DNA of 64,000 nt, from the NCBI RefSeq assembly GCF_000346485.2, contig NZ_KQ976354.1, positions 496,001 to 560,000 on the forward strand. The letters are read 5' to 3'. A program made the translations under genes and the position numbers. Positions 45,571 to 53,752 of this stretch are shown here, piece by piece. The stretch's first letter is position 1; every line of letters starts with the position of its first letter. The notes under the pieces were generated by a model. It was not told the DNA's origin. It searched no databases and worked only from the letters and a program-made list of their open reading frames with translations. The DNA comes from Scytonema hofmannii PCC 7110 (GTDB lineage: Bacteria > Cyanobacteriota > Cyanobacteriia > Cyanobacteriales > Nostocaceae).

Positions 45571-45609
45571 TTGAGATCACCGACTTCTTAAAGAAGTCGG
45601 GGATCTCAA
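45571..45609. repeat. GATCxCCGACTTCTT palindrome, copy 1
   Basis: TTGAGATCACCGACTTCTT, two A, AGAAGTCGGGGATCTCAA, a stem with one mismatch. The second copy is at 52799-52829. Confidence 0.8.
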
Positions 45610-45627
45610 CGACCTAACCCTCTGAAT

Positions 45628-45834
45628 TTATGCTAAAATGCCAATTGCTTGGCTCACATCAGTGGGTGTTTGGTATTGCTGATTGGGCAAATGCTTAAAA
45701 GCCCGAAGAACTCCTTAATCAACGCCTTTTTCCTCAGCATAAATAATTAAGTCTTTCTTGCTCGACGGGTATTGAACTTCATTCAAGTGTTTCTGTAGCT
45801 GTACGTGATTTACTCTATATATTTTTAATGACAT
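45628..45834 (-). pseudogene. DUF2795 protein broken by in-frame TAA
   Basis: From ATG 45834 the frame reads MSLKIYRVNHVQLQKHLNEV and SSKKDLIIYAEEKGVD, then TAA at 45715-45717, then on in frame as GVLRAFKHLPNQQYQTPTDV and SQAIGILA to TAA 45628. This is the DUF2795 pattern (HL...YPxSKKDLIxYAEEKGA and LPDQxYxTPxDVSxAI) interrupted where a Glu codon (GAA) is expected. One base change would restore it. Two short adjacent stretches carry all the family residues, so the gene is a recent loss or a sequencing error. Confidence 0.8.
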
Positions 45835-46103
45835 CTATCCTAAGATAGAAATTAGAGATTTGAGCGTTTTTATTAAATGCGATCGCCGTAAGCGCTTTGC
45901 TACTACAACCAAAGATTAATTCGACTTTATCGTAAATCTTTGTAAAGGCGGTTCGAGCATCGCATCGGTAAGGAAGCGATTGCTTTCGCACCATCGCACC
46001 CTTTGGTTATGCCGCACTCCCATGAGCGAGTGCCACTTTTGAGATTACAATGTAACTGTCATTCAACACATTGCTATACGGAATTCAGATATTGAAAAAT
46101 ATA

Positions 46104-46883
46104 ATGCCGACTAAAGAGCAGCGCAAAAAACTACGAGATGCTTTGATCGGAGCTTTTCCGGAAAAATCATCGCTTGAGCAATTGTTATATTTCGAGCTAG
46201 ATAGAAATCTAAATCAGATTACTAAAGATAGTAATTTAGAAGTTATTGTCTTTGAATTAATCAGAACAGCAGAAACTCAAGGATGGTTTGAAGAGCTAAT
46301 TCTTGCGGCAAAGAATTCCAACTCTGGAAACCTACTCTTGCAAGAGATCGCCACTGAATTGCTAGCAGATAATCCAACCCCTAGTACAAGCAATAACAAG
46401 CCTTCAGTGAATACCAACCCGCCTAATAATCCGCCTGCTCAACCTGTAAGCCAAGTATTTCAAATGAGCAATCGGAATCGGTATCAAGTGACAAATCAAT
46501 GGGGTGGTTCGTCTGCCCCGTGGCAAGATGCGGGTACATGGGTGATTGGTTCCCGTACTGACCAGCAAGTCGTCGCGATCGAAGTGAAGTCTAACGATGG
46601 CGGACAAACCCTCAATGGCACCATGACTTACTCTGATGAGGGACCGATTGGCTTTCGGGCTACCCGCTTTGGTAGTAATAATGATTACAAGGTCGAAAAC
46701 CAGTGGGGGGGAGATGCAGCTCCTTGGAATGATGGGGGTATATGGGTAATCGGTTCCCGTACTAACCAGCAAGTCGTCGCGATTGATGTGAAATCTAACG
46801 ATGGCGGACAAACTCTTAATGGCACCATAACTTACTCTGGTGAGGGACCGATTAGTTTTAACGGTCAGAGGGAGCGGATCTAG
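46104..46883 (+). CDS. EAD1 domain fused to two OAA-type lectin repeats
   Basis: 259 residues from ATG 46104. Residues 1-88 form effector-associated domain 1 (QRKKLRDALIGAFPEKSSLE, then LYFELDRNLNQI and VIVFELIRTAETQGWFEEL), a death-like adaptor. A Pro/Asn/Ser-rich linker follows (89-125). Residues 126-190 and 194-255 are two OAA-family lectin repeats, each with NQWGG, APW, WVIGSR, QQVVAI and DGGQTLNGT; this family binds high-mannose glycans. There is no signal peptide. EAD1 is shared with the CHAT protease encoded 2.6 kb downstream. An intracellular lectin sensor is the likely role. Confidence 0.9.
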   Translation: MPTKEQRKKLRDALIGAFPEKSSLEQLLYFELDRNLNQITKDSNLEVIVFELIRTAETQGWFEELILAAKNSNSGNLLLQEIATELLADNPTPSTSNNKPSVNTNPPNNPPAQPVSQVFQMSNRNRYQVTNQWGGSSAPWQDAGTWVIGSRTDQQVVAIEVKSNDGGQTLNGTMTYSDEGPIGFRATRFGSNNDYKVENQWGGDAAPWNDGGIWVIGSRTNQQVVAIDVKSNDGGQTLNGTITYSGEGPISFNGQRERI

Positions 46884-46972
46884 CGGTTGGGTGAGAGCAA
46901 AGTGGAGTCTGGAAACAGACGATCAAAACTTTCTCTGGAATCATAGATTGTACATTTGTAGATTTGGATAAG

Positions 46973-49114
46973 GTGCGATTCGTTGACAGCTAAATACATA
47001 AGCTGGACCAGGATGAAAAACCTCAGTGGAGGATTCCTGAACTTTCGGTCAAAGATGTAGGTGAGAACCCTACCCGCCAGACTCAGGCGTGAATCCCGAT
47101 CTGCCCACAGTGACCAAACTCGGAATTTTGGAGGCTGAAGCTGGGAACAGGACGCAACCAGACAACCGTTGCGGGTTGACACTGGCGTTAATGGGGGGCA
47201 ATCCTAAGGTGAAAATAGAACCTAAAAAAGCAACCTAAAATCAAGCGGGGCGCAACTGATAAAGCCCGACTTAACTGAGGCATAATTCCCGCCGCAAGTC
47301 TTATCATTAACGGCACGAGTCCGGGGAACTCAGTGGTTGAAATGGTTACACCTACGGGGCAAAATATCAGACCGGAGGAACGAATAAAAACGGATTGGGA
47401 GTCAAGGATAGGTCGAACCCTTGTAGGCGAGACGAGACGCGGAAATCTCCCAATACGGGTAGGACAACCCGTAATTGGGTTGAGGTATTCAGAGTAAACA
47501 AATTGGAGTAGCACATGATTAGACACAGTAGCAATATTAGTGAATCCTGGAAGAGGTTGCCGTGGAAGAAATTCCGCCAAAACTTATTCCGTCTACAAAA
47601 AAGAGTTTATAAAGCCGTTTGTGTTGGTGATTTGCGGAAAGCGCGGTCTCTACAGAAACTGATTCTGAAGTCCACCTCAGCAATTATGCTGGCAATCCGA
47701 CAAGTATCCCAGCTTAACGCGGGGAAAAAGACACCGGGGGTTGACGGGATAGCAAAGCTCTCATTCGAGCAACGCTTTCAACTTGCAGAGGAGTTAAGGA
47801 AATCCGGGAAACAGTGGCAACACCAAGGTCTGCGTGAAATTCCCATTCCAAAGAAGAACGGCAAAACCAGGATTCTTAAAGTACCCACAATGAGCGATCG
47901 CGCTTGGCAATGTCTGGTGAAATACGCTCTAGAGGCTGCCCACGAAGCCACATTCCACGCTCACAGCTACGGGTTCAGGACAGGAAGATCGACGCATGAT
48001 GCACAGAAATTCATGTTCTACCACCTGCGGTCACAAAGCAATGGGATAGAAAAGAGAGTCATAGAATTAGACATCAAAAAGTGCTTTGACAGGATAAGCC
48101 ACAGCGCAATCATGGACAGACTCATTGCCCCAAAAAGCATAAAACTCGGTATATTCCGATGCCTCAAGGCAGGGGTCAACCCAGAATTCCCGGAACAGGG
48201 AACACCGCAAGGTGGCGTTGTCAGCCCACTTTTGGCAAACATCTCCTTAAACGGGATTGAGGAAATCCACAAGTCTGTACGATATGCAGATGACATGGTA
48301 ATAATACTCAAACCACAGGATGAGGCAGACAAGATACTCGGAAAGATTAGCCAGTTCCTTGCTGATAGAGGGATGGAGATTAGTGAAGAAAAGACCAAAC
48401 TGACCAAAGCGACAGATGGATTTGACTTCTTAGGCTGGCACTTTAAAGTGCAAAGCAACGGAAAATTCAGAAGTTATCCTTCAGAGGACAATTTCAAAGC
48501 TTTCCGGAAGAAGGTTAAAGCCATAATCAACAACTCAAACTATGGTGCTACTGTGAAAGCAATCAAGCTTGCACCTGTGGTCAGAGGTTGGAGGAACTAC
48601 CACCGCTACTGCAAGATGGATGGATCGAAATTCTCGCTATATCACATCGCAAACAGGGCATATAAGGTATTCAACAAGGAATCAAAGCAGAACCGCTACT
48701 CTAGCAAGAAATTACTAGATAAAGCGTTCCCTTCAGTCCCTTACTCCGAAAATAACCATGTCATAGTCAAACGGAATAAATCCCCATTCGACGGTGACTT
48801 AGTCTACTGGAGCGATCGCAATAGTAAGCTATACGATGGTGAAACCTCTGCTGCCCTAAAACGGCAGAACCATACCTGTGCCGCCTGTGGAATGAAATTT
48901 CTGTCTGATGAGAGGGTTCACCTACATCATATAGATGGGAATCACAGTAATTGGCGGAAAAATAATCTGGCAGCAATCCATGAAAGCTGTCACGATTATA
49001 TACACATGGGGCAAAAGTCAAAACACTAAGAATATCGAGAGCCGGATGTAGCGAAAGTTACACGTCCGGATCTAAATGGGAGGGGCGAGGTGTAATAGCC
49101 TCCCTCGACCCAAC
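46973..49114 (+). mobile_element. Group II intron with encoded reverse transcriptase
   Basis: The 5' end is GTGCGATTCG (46973), followed by the bacterial group II domain I signature (GGTGAGAACCCTACCCGC and CAGGCGTGAATCCCG). Domain V is at 49039-49072: GAGCCGGATGTAGCGAAAG, then TTACACGTCCGGATCT, with the AGC-type catalytic triad. Domain VI (GGGAGG...CCTCCC with bulged A) follows, and the 3' end is probably the AC at 49114. It is inserted 89 bases after the EAD1-lectin gene, outside any coding region. All parts needed for splicing appear intact. The 540 bases between 46973 and the reading frame are intron RNA, not a gap. Confidence 0.9.
47515..49029 (+). CDS. Group II intron reverse transcriptase/maturase with HNH domain
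   Basis: 504 residues. Reverse-transcriptase motifs in order: GKKTPGVDGI, QHQGLREIPIPKKNGKTRIL, HSYGFRTGRSTHDA, LDIKKCFDRISH, GTPQGGVVSPLLANI, the active site RYADDMVII and DFLGWHF. The maturase X domain covers about 330-410. The HNH endonuclease is at the end: CAACGMKFLSDERVHLHHIDGNHSNW, then NLAAIHESCHDYIH. It helps the intron splice and move by target-primed reverse transcription. The ORF lies in intron domain IV and is complete. It serves the intron, not its neighbours. Confidence 0.95.
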   Translation: MIRHSSNISESWKRLPWKKFRQNLFRLQKRVYKAVCVGDLRKARSLQKLILKSTSAIMLAIRQVSQLNAGKKTPGVDGIAKLSFEQRFQLAEELRKSGKQWQHQGLREIPIPKKNGKTRILKVPTMSDRAWQCLVKYALEAAHEATFHAHSYGFRTGRSTHDAQKFMFYHLRSQSNGIEKRVIELDIKKCFDRISHSAIMDRLIAPKSIKLGIFRCLKAGVNPEFPEQGTPQGGVVSPLLANISLNGIEEIHKSVRYADDMVIILKPQDEADKILGKISQFLADRGMEISEEKTKLTKATDGFDFLGWHFKVQSNGKFRSYPSEDNFKAFRKKVKAIINNSNYGATVKAIKLAPVVRGWRNYHRYCKMDGSKFSLYHIANRAYKVFNKESKQNRYSSKKLLDKAFPSVPYSENNHVIVKRNKSPFDGDLVYWSDRNSKLYDGETSAALKRQNHTCAACGMKFLSDERVHLHHIDGNHSNWRKNNLAAIHESCHDYIHMGQKSKH

Positions 49115-49238
49115 CTACTATTTCTATATCGTCACTTAAAGTGCAAAATCGTGGTTCTGCTTGCACCTATGAGAATATGGGTTTGTACATTTGTTGTTTT
49201 GTGCCAATCATATTTATATCCATTATCATGTAGCGCTT

Positions 49239-49409
49239 ATGCACATTAGTATTGCGGACGACCTCAAAAAACAATTCCATGCAGCTTGCGCTATTCGTGG
49301 CTTGAAAATGAGTCAAGTCGTAGCAGAGTTAATCGAGCAATGGTTAAAAGCCAACAATGCGCCCGCATCTGGTGGTGAATCTATGACAACAGACAAAGCC
49401 ACTCAGTAA
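49239..49409 (+). CDS. Ribbon-helix-helix protein
   Basis: 56 residues from ATG 49239. MHISIADDLKKQFHAACAIRGLKMSQVVAEL is a ribbon-helix-helix (CopG/ParD-like) fold: one strand, two helices, with the Met-Ser turn MSQVVAELIEQWL. Such proteins dimerise on DNA and often repress their own operon. The gene lies between the intron end and the EAD1-CHAT gene, 110 bases before it, in the same direction. It may regulate the EAD1 genes or serve as an antitoxin. The Ser/Gly/Thr-rich tail (ASGGESMTTDKATQ) is unstructured. Confidence 0.7.
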   Translation: MHISIADDLKKQFHAACAIRGLKMSQVVAELIEQWLKANNAPASGGESMTTDKATQ

Positions 49410-49519
49410 TTTGTCATTTATAGTTGTACTTTTAACTACGAATTCTTCTGTCATGGCATTGGGAGCCCCAGCCACAACAATTTCACTCGTTGTAGTAAAA
49501 ATATAAGGGATTCATAAAT

Positions 49520-50395
49520 ATGAGTTTATCCGGTCCACAACGTAGAGAACTACAAGACGCTTTAATTGATGCTTTCCCTGATACAGCATCCCTGGAGCGA
49601 ATGTTAGCATATGAATTAGATAAAAATCTCAAAGCTATTGCTGGTGAAGGAAGTTTACAAGATATTGTTTTTAAATTAATACAAACAGCAAATGCTCAGG
49701 GATGGGTTGAAGATTTAGTTCGTGCTGCATATAATTCAAACCCAGGAAACGAAAGACTGCGGGCTATTGCTGAAGGACTGCCAAATCGCGCTCCTCTAAC
49801 ACCTCCTAACATTCCCCAAAGACAAAGCAATCAGCCACAAAAAATATTAATCCTAGCAGCAATTCCCCACGGCTTACGTTTGGATAAAGAAATTCGCTCA
49901 ATAGAAGAAGCGATACGACGAGCTACCAATCGAGATTTATTTGAAATCAAGATAAGAACTGCTGTACGCCCAGCTGATATTCGCAGAGCAATTGCAGAAG
50001 AACAGCCATCTATTGTGCATTTTTGCGGACATGGTTTGGAAGATGGCAGTTTGCTTTTAGAGGATGATGGGGGTAATGATAAGCCAGTAGCACCATCCGG
50101 TTTAGCATCTTTATTTAAATTGCACTCCGATTATGTGAAATGCGTACTGCTTAACGCTTGTCATTCAGAAAAACCTGCTGTCGCTATTAGCCAATACATT
50201 GATTATGCGATCGGTATGAATAACCCAATCCAAGACGGTGCAGCGATTGAGTTTGCTAAAGGGTTTTATGATGGACTGGGTTATAAAATTTCCAATAATC
50301 AAGATGTGTTTCAACGCGCCTTTGATGAAGGTATGGTTGCTATTGAGATGGAAAGCCTTTCACAAGGGTCAATACCAGTTTTGAAAAAACGATAA
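49520..50395 (+). CDS. EAD1 domain fused to CHAT caspase-like protease
   Basis: 291 residues. Residues 6-88 are EAD1 (RRELQDALIDAFPDTASLER; LAYELDKNLKAI; IVFKLIQTANAQGWVEDLV), about half identical to the EAD1 of the lectin protein upstream. A Pro-rich linker (89-107) leads to a CHAT domain (108-291): IVHFCGHGLEDGSLLLED holds catalytic His171 and CVLLNACHS holds catalytic Cys214; VFQRAFDEGMVAIEM ends the domain. CHAT proteases cut target proteins to trigger cell death or defence. Both catalytic residues are present. EAD1-EAD1 contact would bring the protease to the lectin sensor. Confidence 0.9.
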   Translation: MSLSGPQRRELQDALIDAFPDTASLERMLAYELDKNLKAIAGEGSLQDIVFKLIQTANAQGWVEDLVRAAYNSNPGNERLRAIAEGLPNRAPLTPPNIPQRQSNQPQKILILAAIPHGLRLDKEIRSIEEAIRRATNRDLFEIKIRTAVRPADIRRAIAEEQPSIVHFCGHGLEDGSLLLEDDGGNDKPVAPSGLASLFKLHSDYVKCVLLNACHSEKPAVAISQYIDYAIGMNNPIQDGAAIEFAKGFYDGLGYKISNNQDVFQRAFDEGMVAIEMESLSQGSIPVLKKR

Positions 50396-50457
50396 GACTA
50401 GTCGAATTCAAAAGCAAAACTACAAGCAATATCAGCAGATAGCAGCAGCAGAAATAG

Positions 50458-50598
50458 CCGACACCGTTTACGTTTGCTGCTGCATCTTACTTGATAGGTG
50501 CAGCAGTATCGCTACTTGTTGCTTACTTGTTTTATTTAATTTTTGAGCGACCATTCATGTCTAACTTTGCGAAAAAGCACAAAGTGAAACATGCGTGA
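50458..50598 (+). pseudogene. C-terminal remnant of an acyltransferase family 3 protein
   Basis: The frame reads FTFAAASYLIGAAVSLLVAYLF, then YLIFERPFMSNFAKKH and KVKHA before TGA 50596. The final helix followed by FERPF is the hallmark of the last segment of OafA-type membrane acyltransferases. An in-frame TAG at 50455 bounds it, and no N-terminal part is present anywhere nearby. The parent gene was lost, probably when the EAD1-CHAT locus or the flanking repeat was placed here. Confidence 0.6.
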
Positions 50599-50610
50599 CT
50601 AATCCTTGTA

Positions 50611-50706
50611 ATTGCAGCAGGTTTTAGATTAATAGATTGTAGTACGGGCATCTTGCCCGTCTGTGTGGGTGGGAGAGGGACGGGCGAGGACGCCCGTACC
50701 ACAAGA
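50611..50706. repeat. Dispersed palindromic repeat family, full copy
   Basis: ATTGCAGCAGGTTTTAGATT, ACGGGCA-TCTT-GCCCGT, then ACGGGCG-AGGA-CGCCCGTACCACAAGAA. It follows the acyltransferase remnant directly, and the 373-bp gap holds nothing else. Confidence 0.85.
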
Positions 50707-50768
50707 AAATGCTGTGGTTCTAGACCTTGAAAACTGCTGTCTATTTTGCTGTTATGCAAGACAGAACT

Positions 50769-51935
50769 TTACAGATTAACCCAATCCACCTGTTGCGCTT
50801 CAATAATATTAGGAACTTCCAAACGGTTCCTCATTCGGTAAAGCACTTTTTCAGGTACTACGGCGTTGCGAACGCGATTTCTGTGCAACAACTCATCCCA
50901 AGGCGCTTCCAAGTAAACAATGCGAACCCTTGCTTGATAGCTAGAAAACAGGCGAATCAACATCCCGCGTAACTGGCGGCTGAGGTTCGTTGCATTCCAC
51001 ACAAAAGATTGTCCCGATCGCAAATATTCTTTAGCGATCGCTTTTGCTTGATTGGCGACAACACCTTGGTCATCTTCTGGATCAACACCCATTGTCTTTC
51101 GCAATTCATCCAAAGAAATCACTTGCGAGTCTACCAAATTTTCCTGAATCCAAGTATCCTTACCAGAACCAGGCAATCCTGACATGAGAACAACCTGAAA
51201 GCGAGTATCATCATAAGCGTCATAATCCGGGTAGCTATTCTCTTTTTGAAAATAAACAAACCGACTGTGAGCCGATGAAAACAATCGCGGATGCTCCAAG
51301 CACATATTTTCCTGACAAAATTCGCGGAAGAACTCAATACGCTCAAACAACTGCACTTGGTCATTGCAGTAACGCCCCCGAACATCAGCTTCAGCAAGCA
51401 TTGCCAGCATATCGCAGCGTATAATTTGACTGACTTTGATAACAGACAGTTCTGGATTGGGCTTATCCCAAAACCACAAAGGCAAACTACCAAATTTCAC
51501 CAAAGCAACAATTGCTTCCCGTTCTCTCAAAGGAACATTCAAATTCCAGAGAATCTCTTGTGCCATTTTTGCTCCTTGTAGGACATGACCTTTAGAGGAG
51601 ATAGCACCATCTTCTTCTATTTGAGTCGCAGCCGGTTTTGCAACATCATGTAACAAAGCAGCCGCAAATAGAACCGAGCGTTCCTTTGGAGGTAGCGATG
51701 CTGCAAAGCAGCCGCTACGCGAACGCCATTGAGGTAAGTCAACCAATGCTTTACATACTAAACGTGTATGTATCAAAACATTACCCTCAGCATGGTAGCG
51801 GGGGTCTTGAGGACAGTCAGCCAGAGCACTGAGCCAGTCAAACTCAGATTCCAGCGCCGACCAATTGATTGACCAGTTCGTTTCCTCAGGACAGTGAGGA
51901 AACGACCAAGATATTGAAGAAACAGAGGTATTCAT
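50769..51935 (-). CDS. HD-Pnk: HD phosphoesterase fused to polynucleotide kinase
   Basis: 388 residues. The N-terminal HD domain shows VLIHTRLV and LLHDVAKPAAT, typical of a 2',3'-phosphoesterase. The C-terminal kinase domain has the P-loop VVLMSGLPGSGKDTW and a lid-like segment FVWNATNLSRQLRGML, with LEAPWDELLHRNRVR. The characterised HD-Pnk of Runella has the same layout and repairs both ends of cut RNA: the HD part removes 2',3'-cyclic phosphate and the kinase adds a 5'-phosphate. The downstream-start RNA ligase gene overlaps this one by four bases, which makes a full RNA-repair unit. Confidence 0.88.
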   Translation of the reverse strand: MNTSVSSISWSFPHCPEETNWSINWSALESEFDWLSALADCPQDPRYHAEGNVLIHTRLVCKALVDLPQWRSRSGCFAASLPPKERSVLFAAALLHDVAKPAATQIEEDGAISSKGHVLQGAKMAQEILWNLNVPLREREAIVALVKFGSLPLWFWDKPNPELSVIKVSQIIRCDMLAMLAEADVRGRYCNDQVQLFERIEFFREFCQENMCLEHPRLFSSAHSRFVYFQKENSYPDYDAYDDTRFQVVLMSGLPGSGKDTWIQENLVDSQVISLDELRKTMGVDPEDDQGVVANQAKAIAKEYLRSGQSFVWNATNLSRQLRGMLIRLFSSYQARVRIVYLEAPWDELLHRNRVRNAVVPEKVLYRMRNRLEVPNIIEAQQVDWVNL

Positions 51936-52723
51936 GATTGGAACAAATCGACATCAGGACGCAGAATATTAGGTATAATGGGGCGGTTGAGCCAATGCCC
52001 ATCTGATTGCTGGATAGTTGTTAAAAAGCTCGAACGAACGTACTTATAGCGAGCAGTTACCATAGCTCCCAGTTCGACCTTGATGTACAAACCTTCCATA
52101 AGATTTGTTTGGTCAGTTTGTTTGAGAGAACGTTCCACATCCAATCCCCGTTCCTGACAAAGTTCCTGAAAGCGTTCTAAATGATTGGGAGTTTGGTAAT
52201 GAGAATTGCCCAGCAATCCTATCAGTTGTTTGTAAGATAAGAGTTCCCCAACAAACAGCACGGGTACAGAAACCAAAGGTAACCCAACCAATAACTGCTT
52301 GCGGCTAGACGTACTAAGAAATAGTTGCTTTTCTAAATCCAGCACATCGTACTCAAGAAAGTAATGAGGTAAAGCGTCGTAAAACACAGTGTGCTTGGCG
52401 TAAAGCCATTCACCAAACAAAATATAACGAGTTCCCAACACCTGCCAAAAAGCAACAGCATGGGTATTTGCCCACTGTTTGAACAGATTAAAGTGCTTTT
52501 CCCTCTGTCCCCCCGTGAGATAATGTCCCCGACTTTGCAATTGAATTTCACCATCAGCACCAAAACTAATAGCAGCATTTGCCCCATCCACTTTTTCTTC
52601 GACGACTACATACTGCTGTTGTATGGCACTAAAAGGAATGCTATCAAGGTCTTCATCTCCAGGTTGCGATCGCGAACCCTCAATATGATGGGTACGCGGA
52701 TATTTGTAAATTTGTTTTGTCAT
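51932..52723 (-). CDS. RNA ligase (Rnl2-like nucleotidyltransferase)
   Basis: 263 residues. Motif I reads VVVEEKVDGANAAISF, with the Lys that takes AMP. Later motifs: GEWLYAKHTVFYD (motif III-like), EYDVLDLEKQLFLS (IIIa), MEGLYIKVE (IV) and TARYKYVRSSF (V). These are the residues of an ATP-dependent RNA ligase that seals 5'-phosphate to 3'-OH ends. It is co-translated with HD-Pnk, so the healed ends go straight to the sealing step. The likely targets are tRNAs or rRNA cut by stress RNases or toxins. Confidence 0.9.
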   Translation of the reverse strand: MTKQIYKYPRTHHIEGSRSQPGDEDLDSIPFSAIQQQYVVVEEKVDGANAAISFGADGEIQLQSRGHYLTGGQREKHFNLFKQWANTHAVAFWQVLGTRYILFGEWLYAKHTVFYDALPHYFLEYDVLDLEKQLFLSTSSRKQLLVGLPLVSVPVLFVGELLSYKQLIGLLGNSHYQTPNHLERFQELCQERGLDVERSLKQTDQTNLMEGLYIKVELGAMVTARYKYVRSSFLTTIQQSDGHWLNRPIIPNILRPDVDLFQS

Positions 52724-52798
52724 TTCTCTACCTTGGCAACGGTAATCTTCAGCGAACAGTTATTAGTACGTGACCACATTGATTGTGAGGGGCTGCTA

Positions 52799-52829
52799 GA
52801 TCCCCGACTTCTTGAAGAAGTCGGGGATC
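52799..52829. repeat. GATCCCCGACTTCTT palindrome, copy 2
   Basis: GATCCCCGACTTCTT-G-AAGAAGTCGGGGATC, a perfect 15-bp stem. It is near the start of the RNA ligase gene on its upstream side. The first copy is at 45571-45609. Confidence 0.85.
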
Positions 52830-53000
52830 GGAACTAACTTAAGAACCCAAACAACACTGTGCCACGCAAATAGATTTGTAGGGCTAGATTGATAACTGAA
52901 GTGAGATTTGAGACTACATATGCCGTTACCGCAAATTTCCAAGAGGTAGATATTTTTATATTATTTACTTCACTATCTTAAAGGAATTTTTCGGACTTTC

Positions 53001-53033
53001 ACCGGTCACTGGTCACTGGTCACTGGTCACTGT
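53001..53033. repeat. CAGTGAC heptamer array overlapping a gene end
   Basis: On the minus strand about four CAGTGAC units. The first units encode the end of the protein at 53013-53633 and its stop. Confidence 0.9.
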
Positions 53034-53633
53034 TGACAGCAACTCCAACACCTTAGAGCGTAAAGGCTCATCCTCTGGAAGTGCTCTCAGTTCATCAATT
53101 GCTTGTTGTCGAACTTTCCCCTTACCCAAAATTCTTAACCAAAGTGTTTTTTTTGTTTCAGGTAACTCGTCAATAGCCACTATTGCTGACCGAAAAGATT
53201 TCGCCAAAAAGTATACCCCAGGTGACCAATACCTCTTCTTAGGTGTAGCCCTAAATCCTTCTATCAACTCAGAAGAAGCCGTTGGTGTCAGAACCCACAG
53301 TCTGGGTAAATTAGTTTCTTCAACCCGTTGCTGGTTTTGGCTAGGCTGGTGCTCAAGTTTATCAAGCATCTTTAACAACTTCAGCAGAGAGTTAGAAACA
53401 TCCATCTCATCCGGTTCATCGCGGAAAGTTTCAAAAATTGCAGCCTTAGAAGCAAATCGACCCAATAAGCCCAACTTTGTAACATCTGCCACAGGTGGTG
53501 ATTCATGAGGTACAAACCAAACATCTATCTCCACATACTCTGACAATCGGCGAGCAATCTGTATCGAACCCAGAGGCTGCAATAACTCCTTGAGATAGCT
53601 TTTGACAAATTGGTCGTAGGAAGAGCGCGTCAT
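53013..53633 (-). CDS. Hypothetical cyanobacterial protein, C-terminus repeat-derived
   Basis: 206 residues. The order is YDQFVKSYLKELLQPLG, VEIDVWFVPHESPP, KLGLLGRFASKAAIFETFRDEP, NLPRLWVLTPTASSELIEGF, then LWLRILGKGKVRQQAIDELRALP. It resembles a widespread cyanobacterial family with a transposase- or nuclease-like fold (Asp in EIDVWF), whose members usually run some 50-100 residues longer. Here the protein ends in LSTVTSDQ, and the last five codons and the stop are CAGTGAC repeat DNA, so it may be truncated. The function is unknown. Confidence 0.75.
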   Translation of the reverse strand: MTRSSYDQFVKSYLKELLQPLGSIQIARRLSEYVEIDVWFVPHESPPVADVTKLGLLGRFASKAAIFETFRDEPDEMDVSNSLLKLLKMLDKLEHQPSQNQQRVEETNLPRLWVLTPTASSELIEGFRATPKKRYWSPGVYFLAKSFRSAIVAIDELPETKKTLWLRILGKGKVRQQAIDELRALPEDEPLRSKVLELLSTVTSDQ

Positions 53634-53752
53634 ATCAAATTCAGATAAACACTGATTTATTTATTAGGTTAGTAGTTGCGCTGTCTTCGCATGCGTCGCA
53701 ACTACAAGCAATCAGCCGGACATTATACCATTAAATACGGTTTACTTGGTAG

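Noticed and set aside
46404-46811. Frame antisense to the EAD1-lectin gene
   Set aside because: It is the reverse of two lectin repeats; the plus strand has the OAA motifs and a proper start.
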